Of a stretch of 64,000 bases of DNA, positions 55,110 to 64,000 are shown one piece after another. The notes beneath the pieces are model-generated. The model did not search any database and was not told the origin of the DNA. It was given only the letters and a program-made list of their open reading frames with translations. Position 1 is the first letter of the stretch. The number at the start of each line of letters is the position of its first letter. Location: NCBI GenBank assembly GCA_000507305.1, contig DF240037.1, positions 1-64,000 of the forward strand, given 5' to 3'. The DNA comes from Breviolum minutum Mf 1.05b.01 (taxonomy: Eukaryota; Sar; Dinophyceae; Suessiales; Symbiodiniaceae). The translations under genes and the position numbers were made by a program.

Positions 55110-55300
55110 AAGTTTTTCCAATCACCCCCTTGACTTTCGCAACCTCTCCCTTACTTCCGCGCTTCCCAAGGAAGACGGAAGTATGGATTGGAGCCAAGAT
55201 TCCACGGTGGCATCTTTGAGCGATCTGTATTCAGAGTCAGGTTAGAACCCCCAGCCAGGATGGAGAGCAGCGGCCAAAATAAAGCAGGTAACGGTTTAGG

Positions 55301-55432
55301 TACTGGGGTGTCCATGGAAGTTAGTAACTACGTAGTTAATATGTTGGTTTATAACCTAGTTACGGGACTTACAACCAACTTATATAGGGGTTATATAAAT
55401 GATCCATTTACTAAGTAGCATGGACATCCCAG
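55301..55432. mobile_element. Family J palindromic element
   Basis: ACTGGGGTGTCCATG and CATGGACATCCCAGT ends, with TAGTAACTACGTAGTTAATA inside. Confidence 0.85.
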
Positions 55433-55439
55433 TAGGGAT

Positions 55440-57130
55440 CTCCCTGCACAAATGTCATAATCCTGGTTGGTGACGATGGCTTTCCAGCATCCTGGCTGGT
55501 AGTATCCAACAGTTTGATTGGAAGCCACCTTCGGATCCGTCCCTGGTCCAATGCGCCATTCTCTGGCTGCACTGGCTGCATTGGCGGGTGCGGACCGCAG
55601 GGGAGGCAGGGCCCTGTTGATTGTGAATTAAACATAGTGATTCAAGAGACATGAATGCAATCGTCTCCTAGCAACTGCATAAAATAGCCTTCACTGGTTT
55701 CTCCTGTTCAGTGCAAACCACGAGGAGGCCGGTCCAGCAAAACTGCCGAGCAACGTCCAGCTCTCGCGCCAAAGGAAGGCTCGATTCAAAGGTCACAGAT
55801 CCGATGCTATCACAGCAAATGTTCTGACCGTGCCCAGGCGCATGAGAAACAGTTGAAAGGGCTGGAGGCGGAGAACTGGAAGCTGAGGGAGGCGAGAACC
55901 GAAGAAATTTGAAATGTGAAGCTACTTTCAGAACTTGTGCCGGGTGAGCACGACCAAGTCAAAAAACCATGTTTGAACCATGCAGAGTTCTGGAAAAATC
56001 CAATGCTAACCCGACTTAGAACCACCCCTGGATGTTGAAAAGTTTTCGGTAGTGGGGCATTATACCACTCGTTCACGAAATGACGCCGCATGCTCGATTC
56101 ATGTCAAAGAGTTCTGCATGCATGTGGCCCAGACCCACCGGAACCGCAAGTAGCCCGCGAAAGCGGGATGCGCGCGGCCCTCAAGGCCTCAGCTCTCAAC
56201 CCTCGTGCGGAGGCGCCCATAACTTTTTTGGTGAATGTCTCCAGAAAAAACACAATGACATCACTCAGCACGGGGCCCAGCATGTTACAGGACGAAGGAA
56301 AGCTGTTGGATATGCCTGCCAAATAAGGCGCCTCCACCAGTCGTCCCCACAATTGGATTTGCACGTAGACAAACGGCCCTGAGGCTTTTTCTGATGGGGA
56401 CGACGCAGCACTGCAACACTACTTGCAGCTGCACTTCGTGGAGCCCTCAACATTGCATTTGCGTATGATCCGACAGTTGGTCCTCCATCAGACTATCTCT
56501 TGCTGATCTGATTTTTTTTTCTCAACGGCAACATCAGTCCGAATTTAATTGTCACACTTCAGTTCCGTAGTCTTTGCACGGCCCTCCAAGCACGGGTCCA
56601 CAAACTTCATAGAGCCATTGTATGCATTCACATCCGATTATGAGGCGTCCCCTCAGAACAGCCCTGCCCAATTCTCAGGAAGGTCTAACATTAGCAGCAA
56701 CTTTTGCATTCAGGAGCATTTGCAAAATGTTTCCCATGAACCTCGACCGAGGCACAGCCGGTGAACGTGGCCCGGGGCCGAAAAAGGGTCCACAGCATGG
56801 CCCAACGCACCCTTTTGTCAGGACAGACCGAAAAACAAATTGTCTAAGGCTTCTTCCCCTGAGGAGCAGAGCGATGGTGGCTACAGCCCATCCATCGCGC
56901 CTGCAGAGGAGGCAGCTCAGAACCACTGACATCACACAAACATAGACTTTTGCAGTGGCGACATGCACCTTTTTATGCCACACGGAGCATTGGACGTCTT
57001 TTCTTTGCTTTTTCAGTAAAATGCCGAAGAGCTTGTTCACAGAAGTTACTTGTATTCCGACGCGCTGACAAGGCTCTTGCACCGACGACCCCGGTTCTGG
57101 AACCTGAAAAGAGACATGAAAATAACAATT
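55440..57130. other. MITE-free segment of different texture
   Basis: About 1.7 kb with no recognised MITE, few homopolymer runs and a higher GC content. Open frames of about 100-135 codons exist on both strands (e.g. minus 56675-57082), but I recognise no domain and see no single continuous gene. It could be a decayed gene or an older insertion. Confidence 0.45.
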
Positions 57131-57164
57131 CCTGAAAAAAGAAAATGTCAGGTTTCAAGTATAA

Positions 57165-57246
57165 GAACGCATTGTTTGTAATTTCGAGGGATTTCTCGAA
57201 ACTAACGATGCATTGTTTGGGTTGGTAATATAATGACCCCTGCTTA
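57165..57246. mobile_element. Family K MITE, right part
   Basis: AATTTCGAGGGATTTCTCG, GCATTGTTTGGGTTGGTAAT and ATAATGACCCCTGC. Confidence 0.75.
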
Positions 57247-57258
57247 ATCAAAACATGA

Positions 57259-57360
57259 CTAGGTGGTGGTTTCAAATGTCTTTTATTTTCACCCCTACCG
57301 GGGGAAATTATCCAAGTTGACGAGCATATTTTTCAAATGGGTGTTTCAACCACCAGCTAG
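57259..57360 (+). mobile_element. Family A MITE
   Basis: CTAGGTGGTGGTTTCAAA and GTGTTTCAACCACCAGCTAG. Confidence 0.9.
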
Positions 57361-58067
57361 AAAATGCCTGGGACTTCCCCAAAGCTTATAGCAAAAGCTG
57401 GGTAGAATTGGATCTGATTGTGAACCCGAGGAAAGCCGACTGGCCGTCTTAAAACAAAAAGGAACAGCATTGTCTTGAATCATGTCTTTCTTTCGCCACG
57501 ATGATTGATGCAATTCACCAAAAAGGACAGATCTTCTTTCACATCTTGTTAACATACATCATATGTATTATATATATATATATTCATTTATGTATACGGT
57601 CTACACATATATCTGGACGCAAATGAGGCATCCCTCTACATGTGGTTCCATACGTAGAAATCAGATTTGTGTGCGGGTGAAACAGCGAGCCAAAACCCAG
57701 CACTAAAAAGAACAACCTTATCCCATCACCCCATCTCATAAAGTCCGAGGGAAATGAGTCCCTCAAAAAAAACATCTTCATGCATATACTTCTATGTTTT
57801 TACATTACATAACGGAGGTCCACATATTTATAAATTATGTATATATAGTACAGTAAATATATATATATATAATCCAGCAGTTTTTGAAAAAATCACCACA
57901 TTTTCATTGCTTCACGGCGAAACCCCTGTGATCCTGTGATCCGTCGGAAACACCAGGTTCGACTAGTAGCGAGTTGCCATGCACGAAGACATTGGAAGCA
58001 GAAGACTGTGCCCCGTCGGTTCCGTTGAACCCTGAAGCCGGTTGGGAACCTTTTGGAAAGAAAATGA

Positions 58068-58186
58068 CTAAGGTGGGTGGGTGATTTCAGAATATTTTTG
58101 GAATTTTCACCCCGAACATTGGGGGAAGATTTCCACCCATTTTGATGAAGATATTTTTAAGATGGGTGGTGAGAAACCACCAAGCA
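58068..58186 (+). mobile_element. Family A MITE, diverged
   Basis: CTAAGGTGGGTGGGTGATTTC, TTTTCACCCCGAAC, and GAGAAACCACCAAGCAG. Confidence 0.75.
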
Positions 58187-58384
58187 GATGCTTCCGTTGC
58201 CCTTTAAAGGTAGGGGATATGAAGTTGAGTAATTTCACGGAAACCTGAGATGAGTATGTCCTCGATTTTTTTCGGCGGGATTTGAAGCCAGAAAACGAAT
58301 CCCACAAAATCACTGCAGCAAGAACTGAAACGGATTCAGCAACATGAGCGATGAACACATCATTGTTTCGTTTTTTTTTTTTTT

Positions 58385-58490
58385 CGGGGTATGAAATATT
58401 ACCCAGTTTTAGAGGGATAATGATAATCCTTTAAAAGGATCCCTATTAAACAACACTATAATGAAAAGTAAGGCCGTTTTTTGAGTGAGA
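58385..58490 (+). mobile_element. Family F MITE
   Basis: GGTATGAAATATTACCCAG, GATAATCCTTTAAAAGGATC, CCTATTAAACAACACTATAA. Confidence 0.75.
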
Positions 58491-58685
58491 AGAAAATCAT
58501 GGACCCCAAAAAAGTAATCCTTGAGTGAATCACTTTACCAGTGATATTTAAACCAAAAACGTCGTCAAACTTGGATGAAAATACATCGTTTTTAGAATTA
58601 ATTTACCTGTTTCTAGAGGATTCCAAGGGAGAAGATGCTTTTTATAGCGCCTTTTTTTGCGATTGGCAATTAGTTGGTCAGATTA

Positions 58686-58794
58686 CCGTCCCCAAGTTAA
58701 ACATGGAACCTAAAACGATGGTTGCCAAAATTGTCAAAAGGTATCTCCTATTCCAGGGTTTCATTTTCAGGTTCCATATTAAACTTTGGGAGGG
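58686..58794. mobile_element. Family E-type MITE
   Basis: CCCCAAGTTAAACATGGAAC and GTTCCATATTAAACTTTGGG, TA on both sides. Confidence 0.85.
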
Positions 58795-59025
58795 TATACT
58801 AGTTGTCAGATGTATTTTGCGGGCATGTTGTTTTTGAACATTATCCAACCTTGAACGGCAACTCGAATCCCTGAGGGGGTTTGATAAAGTCGCAAACAAA
58901 TTTTCCACGAATTTCCAATAGGAACAGGACTTTTTCCAGCGATTCCATCTTTATTTTGGGATTTTCTATCTAGTGGTGAAATCAGCCGCCCAGTTTCCCA
59001 TTTATTTTCGGTTCATTATAGATAT

Positions 59026-59130
59026 GGGGTGTTTCCAAAAATAGGGGGTTTTCCCCCCAAATCATCCATTTTAATGAGTTTTCCACTATAAACCATCCAT
59101 TTTGGGATACCCCCATTTTTGGAAACACCC
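59026..59130. mobile_element. Family I MITE, copy 3
   Basis: GGGGTGTTTCCAAAAATAGG and CCCCCATTTTTGGAAACACCC, flanked by ATAT on both sides. Confidence 0.93.
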
Positions 59131-59278
59131 ATATTTATTGGGGTTCAAAAAGCCTCCATTTTATTTTTCGGGAAAACGACGGTCTCGACTCGAAGAATCC
59201 GTAAATCATGACACCTTAAGACAGGTAGCAATTTGACCACCCAAAAATGAGACATCCCAAGGAGTGGCTAGGGGATTT

Positions 59279-59395
59279 CTAGGTGGTGGCTGGTTGCCAA
59301 TATTTTTTGGGATTTTCACCCCGCAAAATTGGGGAAGATTCGAAGCCATTTTGATGAACATATTTTTCAAAGGGGTTGGTTCAACCACCAACGAG
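59279..59395 (+). mobile_element. Family A MITE, diverged
   Basis: CTAGGTGGTGGCTGGTTG and GGTTGGTTCAACCACCAACGAG; extended central part. Confidence 0.82.
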
Positions 59396-59545
59396 GGATG
59401 TGTATTATTTTGGATTTTCCACAGCTATGTGATCGACTCCAATAGGGTCCCGGACCGCAACACGGGTCTCGTTTTTGTAGATTTTTGTTGCAGAACAAGA
59501 TAAGCCGATGATTCGGCCTATGGTTGCCGGGGGTTTCAAAAAACT

Positions 59546-59668
59546 GGTACAGGGTTAACTCCCTTACTAGTTGTAAATGGAGTTATATCATCCCTATAAA
59601 TGGCCTTATCCCATATAAGTGGAGTTATTTCACCCTACGTAGAACTGGTTTTTTGGGGCCCACATTGT
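59546..59668. mobile_element. Family G MITE, copy 3
   Basis: TAAATGGAGTTATATCATCC, TATAAGTGGAGTTATTTCACC and GGGGCCCACATTGTA. Left terminus weak. Confidence 0.72.
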
Positions 59669-59737
59669 AGTGAAATGGTGCCATGACGTCACACACACCG
59701 TCCAAATTGAGGTCCTTCAAAAGGCAAAAATTCACCA

Positions 59738-59901
59738 TTGAGCAGTCATCAGTGAAAACCCGGTTAGTTGGGTCATATGAGGGATGAAATCCTACCCAGT
59801 TATATAGGGATTATTTCATAAGATTCATAAGCCATTATAAGGATCCCGTCATTAACCAACCAGTTTAGAATGTCACTGGTGGGTTTTGATCACTGCTCAA
59901 T
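59738..59901 (+). mobile_element. Family F MITE, most complete copy
   Basis: CATTGAGCAGTCATCAGTG and the right end TTTTGATCACTGCTCAATG form long inverted arms around the full set of F blocks. This copy defines the family's outer limits. Confidence 0.9.
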
Positions 59902-59954
59902 GTGCTTATTTTTTCCCATTGAACTTAACTTTGCCAAGAGGGTGGTGAGGTATA

Positions 59955-60070
59955 TTGCTTGATGGAAGAAATCCGGTAATCGCCACCTGGGATGTATAAA
60001 ACCTTGTAAATAGTGGGATAAACTACCAACCTCAACTGGTGAGTTTACCGGATTTCTGAACCATCAACAG
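59955..60070. mobile_element. Family C MITE
   Basis: TTGCTTGATGGAAGAAATCC and GGATTTCTGAACCATCAACAG then TA; CCAACCTCAACTGGTGAGTT inside. Confidence 0.88.
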
Positions 60071-60323
60071 TAGGGTTTACTCTAACTAAGTATATTCATC
60101 ATGAGGATGCGGTTTTTGAACTGCCCCAAGTTTTGAGCATGACAGATATTTTGAGAAGCAATCTGGAGGACTTGACATGTCTAAAATCCAAGTGCCAGAG
60201 TCAAGGCATGTTTTTCAAACAAAAACACGAGACTTTCGCATCTTTTTCTCTATGTAAAATATTTACTAACTGTAATCATTGCAATCCAGAATCCCCTGTA
60301 AAAAGGAGGAAGAAAAAACGATA

Positions 60324-60413
60324 CCAGGGAACTAACCTTTTCCCCTTTTAAAGGCACTTTTGAGTCGATGATTTTCCTTTTCCCAAGGTGGGATATGTTA
60401 GTTCCCTGGAGGG
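60324..60413. mobile_element. Family D/E-like MITE
   Basis: CCAGGGAACTAACCTTTTCC and GGATATGTTAGTTCCCTGG, TA near both sides. Confidence 0.82.
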
Positions 60414-60591
60414 TAATCCAGAAGAGGAACTGCTTAAAGTAAATAGTTTTTGCTTTCAACCTCAACTGATAGGCCAACCACCGATTGACACCAGTCGTTT
60501 CCGGAAAAAAAAACACACGGAACACGCGGCTCGAGCCGCATGGGGAAATGACCCCAACAAAAACCATTGCTTCAAATTTTTCGGATTTTTT

Positions 60592-60689
60592 CTAGATGGT
60601 GGTTTCAAATATTTTTTATTTTCATCCCTACTTGGGTAAGATTTCCATTTTGACTAATATTTTTCAAAGGGGTTGAAACCACCAACTAG
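60592..60689 (+). mobile_element. Family A MITE
   Basis: CTAGATGGTGGTTTCAAA and GGTTGAAACCACCAACTAG, flanked by TTTT on both sides. 98 bp. Confidence 0.94.
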
Positions 60690-60869
60690 TTTTGCTTTCA
60701 TCAATATCAGCAAAAAAAGCTGGGGCCATTACGCAAACACAAAAAGCCAACAAACTAATGACACTTTATCGAACCGTATGGCACCAAAACATGGTGCTTG
60801 GAAGACTGGGATCTTTTGGGTTTCGGTCTAGTTTCAGGTGCGAGCTGCTAGTTTTTTGGGAGGGCACCC

Positions 60870-61560
60870 TCAACCCAAGCACTCACTTTCACTCAACCCT
60901 GGCCCCAAAGTTCCAAAATTCGCTGCATTTTTTTGGTTCGCAAAATTTCCACCTCCAAAAAATTACATGGCCTTTTTCGATGAAAAGAACGTAGAGATGG
61001 ATGAAATGGATGGATCAAGGAAGCTCAAAAAATCTGACTTAATGACTCAGGTGCCTTTGTGCCGATCTTTATTCAATCAGGTGCCGAGAATGTAGCTGCC
61101 ACTTGGACGGTCGACATTAATTTTTTTCTTGCCCTGCTAAAATGAGTTTTTATTGCTTCTTTAAGAAGACTAAGAAGACACATATGTCATATGTATTTTT
61201 TTTTATGAACCCTTCCATGTAGATCTGGACAAACAAGTGATCTGCAATTATCCATTTTCATTTGGAAAGATGAATATGAATTTGAGGCAATAGCATTTTT
61301 TGCATTATTCATTATAAGAAACATTCAGTTTTGATACGAAGAAATGATATCAATGATTACCAGGGGTATTACAGAAGTTATCGTGGAGAGCGGGGGTCAG
61401 GCCAGAGCTTGTCCAGACACGGATGTTTTTTCTTTTATTTTAATGGACTCTCTACTTGCTTAATCTTTTAAAATCATGCTAGTAGGGTTTAATATGATGT
61501 TTGATTTTATTAATAAGAAAATCAAATGTGAAAAGTGAAAAGTATATTAAGAAAAAAACA
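60870..61560. other. AT-rich stretch without recognised feature
   Basis: Short open frames only, and an A-rich patch directly before the spliced-leader match (61500-61560). Confidence 0.4.
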
Positions 61561-61565
61561 CTTTT

Positions 61566-61587
61566 ACCGTAGCCATTTTGGCTTAGG
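61566..61587 (+). other. Dinoflagellate spliced-leader relic
   Basis: Contains CCGTAGCCATTTTGGCT followed by TAGG where the leader has CAAG: 20 of 22 positions match the published dinoflagellate leader, including the permitted first base A. In a genome this normally marks an mRNA that was trans-spliced, reverse-transcribed and reinserted. No Sm-site or snRNA-like context was seen after it, so it is not obviously an SL RNA gene. Confidence 0.85.
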
Positions 61588-61890
61588 CTCGGAAAAAAGT
61601 CTAGCTGCCAGGGAGGCGTCAAGATATACCCGAATTCATCCATTTAGCACTGCGCGCTCCGCTGCACGGTCGTCAGGGCGGCGGCACCCTGACGCTGGAA
61701 CCGGTCTGATCAGCAAGGGCATTTTGGAGACGGCATGGCTTTAAACTTTCCCGCCGGGCTGCTGGTATCTATGAGAAGGAAAATTTCTTGAAGGCCGATG
61801 CCTGCATCAGATATAGAACAGACCTGGCCCCTCGAAGCCCTGCTTGGATTGTTGATGGCTACTAAAGCATTCATTCTCTTGTTTGTGCGA
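61588..61890 (+). pseudogene. Sequence directly after the leader relic; possible retroposed mRNA
   Basis: Higher in GC than its upstream flank, it contains a small inverted repeat (CAGGGCGGCGGCACCCTG). A plus frame reads through the leader and on to a stop at 61744 (RSAARSSGRRHPDAGTG), too short to identify. The body of the supposed mRNA may continue beyond the microsatellite. Confidence 0.35.
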
Positions 61891-61940
61891 CGACGACGAC
61901 GACGACTACTCCTACTACTCCTACTACTACTTTTACAACG

Positions 61941-62030
<90 letters not shown>

Positions 62031-62045
62031 ACGACTACGACTACG

Positions 62046-62082
<37 letters not shown>

Positions 62083-62084
62083 CT
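61891..62084. repeat. Mosaic trinucleotide array
   Basis: Successive blocks of CGA, CTA/CTC, CAA, CTA, a CTACGA hexamer, and CTA again within 200 bp. Frames through it give Leu, Tyr/Asp, Ser or Val runs only. Confidence 0.95.
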
Positions 62085-62299
62085 CTTGCAATGGCTCGCG
62101 GAAGTAGCAAGAAGCTTGGGGTTTGTGGAAACTGACACGTCCCCACATTTGCCTGGATGGGAGGCACGAATTGCCGATGGTTTGGGTTGCTGGGTAGTGA
62201 GTTGCTTTGATGTTTCAGTCAGAATCTAAAATACTTCGAGTTGCTTTGAATCTAAAATACTTTGAGTCTTGCAAACCATCGTAAGCTATATACCGTGCC

Positions 62300-63570
62300 C
62301 ATCTATATAAAGTGCCCACTATCCACTGTAAGCTTCGGCAGAGTATGTTTTCCCTAGTGTGTTTGTGTGTTCATGCTATCTACGCAGATGTTGCGCATGT
62401 TACTGTCCTCCCTCAAGGTATCTACACTGGAACTCCATTCAAATCTCAACACCTTGCACTGGCAATGTTGACCTGTGGGTTGTTGAGCCACGGTCCAGAT
62501 ACTCTGTCCGACGTGCCGTATCTTTTGATTCGAAGATTGAAACCCCCAATACTTGTGGTATGGACTATTTCCAGATCGGTAGAAGACTAAGATACTTACG
62601 TGGTTGCATACACAAATGCTTTGTCGGGAACAAGTCTGACTTGTTGCGTTCACCAAGTTGCACAACGTGTCACGGTGTGGCATGCGCTGCGTCAACTTGC
62701 GTTTGTGTTTTCCCGTTTGAAACAATGCAGTCCATTTCAAAGGTTTATTTGCGCAGAGACGTCAATTGCAAGTAATGCTATGATGTGTGATACAGATCCT
62801 ACGGGTGTGGCGGAAAGCACGCTGACGGGTTGATAGGAGAAGAATACTACTCACCCCTTTACGCGTTTCTGTGACCACTCGAAATTCACACGATGTCATT
62901 TCCCTTCGCTTGGTTTACTGCTGCGTTTCCATCCTGCCACTCCGTGGAGATCCACATGGATGCCCATATGAAGATGGGATAGCAACTGATGGAGGTGATG
63001 TTTTTGAGAGTATCCACAATGATCGGGGTAAAAAAGGGCTTGCCATCTTGAAATCTCAGACACTCAGTCTTGCAGTGAACTCAGGAATGTTGGGGTCTTT
63101 TATGATGCTATCAATTCGATGCGTTTGTCATGCAGTATCAACAATCATTGTGTGTGAAAGCCTAAATGCATACATGAAGAAACCATATAGGAAACGATAC
63201 GCTGATGAGTTAACAATTTCGCTTGATACCAACGCAGCTGTTTGCTTCCAACAAGATCATCACAAGGAACGCCGTGTAGTCTAGACGCGATTGAAGTTGA
63301 AATGTTGTCCCCAGAATCAGATTCCCATAGTGATGTTGAAACGGGATGGACAGTGAGTGAAAGTGAAGAACCACATCCACTGAGGCCTTTGCAGGAGTGG
63401 GCTTTTGTGAAGGACTTTGAATCGGAAACACAAACCCCGTTCCAGCTGTGGAAGATGGGACAGATGCTGGGGAAAGGTTGGTTTAGTATGGGGGACAACA
63501 ATTACAACGAGGTAGTCGATAACATGGACATACACATCAATGCTTCGGGTCGTAATTCCATGTAGGTCGC
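62300..63570 (+). pseudogene. Series of staggered plus-strand open frames; possible decayed coding sequence
   Basis: Frames at 62312-62590, 62359-62775, 62871-63284 and 63242-63565 overlap or follow one another. The last reads SESEEPHPLRPLQEWAFVKD and TPFQLWKMGQMLGKGWFSM, which looks like protein. No MITE interrupts the segment. Frame changes suggest a broken gene or several exons. I recognise no family. Confidence 0.35.
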
Positions 63571-64000
63571 CAACGTACTGCCTGTACATGCCCCTCCAAG
63601 ATGCCTAGCGACTGCCTTCATAGCCATCAAAATGCTTCTCCCTTGACAGCGGTCCTTATTATCGCCCAGAAGAACTTTGATGGGAAGGTTGGTACGGCTA
63701 CGGCCGACATTGAGTCAGCATTAGACCGATACAACGGTATGCCGAGCTTTGAAAAGACACAGACTGAGTTCGTGCGGGGAGCTGGGCACGCTTCCCTGAA
63801 CTTGTCTTTCGCTTGTCCCGTCTTCTCTTATGCTCAGCTGGTCTTGGCCCTGGGCCGGTGCCACCAGTGCCACCTGGCCTATGCCAGAAAAAGAACCGAT
63901 CTCCCTCTACATACGAAAACGCGCGCGACCAAGGCCTGGACCAGCCAGAGTCCTCCCCACCAAGCCGTGGCTTGGATGCATTCAGCTGGATTTCAGCTGT
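63571..64000. other. Window end without assigned gene
   Basis: GC content rises and no MITE is seen. Open frames are short and no domain is recognised. Confidence 0.4.

Noticed and set aside
61566-61700. Functional spliced-leader RNA gene
   Set aside because: Two mismatches at the splice end (TAGG in place of CAAG, without a GT after it) and no visible Sm-like site. A relic in retroposed DNA is simpler.

Overview
This window looks like nuclear DNA of a dinoflagellate. The strongest single sign is at 61566-61587: a 22-nt match, with two mismatches, to the dinoflagellate trans-splicing leader (core CCGTAGCCATTTTGGCT). Supporting signs are long GTT/AAC trinucleotide arrays, a very high density of short inverted-repeat elements, and GC-rich exon-sized islands scattered kilobases apart in AT-rich DNA. 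The combination of TTG-type arrays and splice-compatible MITEs resembles what has been reported for Polarella/Suessiales, but the genus is an inference.

No long uninterrupted protein gene, rRNA, tRNA or CRISPR array was seen. Bases 1-55,400 are mostly non-coding DNA packed with at least a dozen families of roughly 90-170 bp MITE-like elements, named A to R here. Families B, C, D and E are flanked by TA. Families A and I are flanked by 4-bp duplications. The copies are often nested: A in B at 34.7 kb, D in G at 50.2 kb, E in F at 32.1 kb, and A at the target site of C at 25.4 kb. The terminal repeats of A, B and C carry GT near one end and AG near the other, so each could act as a ready-made intron (an introner).

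About 15 islands of 45-140 bp read as candidate coding exons. Most fit the minus strand best: pyrimidine tract plus AG upstream, GT downstream, and high GC at third codon positions. Several neighbours keep reading phase (49.4 to 45.7 to 44.2 kb; 31.6 to 31.1 to 26.2 kb; 5.7 to 4.9 to 3.2 to 2.0 kb). I infer one or more minus-strand genes with very small exons and giant MITE-filled introns. I cannot name the protein. Parts are proline-rich and parts are serine/acidic-rich, and for some islands the other strand is almost as plausible.

Microsatellites punctuate the window: ATG at 1-258, AT at 8.0 kb, a TATATG hexamer at 13.1 kb, CCCCAA at 17.2 kb, GTT at 18.2 kb (containing a 348-base assembly gap), AAC at 22.8 kb, CAT at 25.8-26.2 kb, GTT at 33.2 kb, and a mosaic of several trinucleotides at 61.9 kb. 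Two tail segments (55.4-57.1 kb and 61.6-64.0 kb) carry almost no MITEs and have a different base texture. The second starts with the spliced-leader relic and may hold a decayed retroposed mRNA copy.
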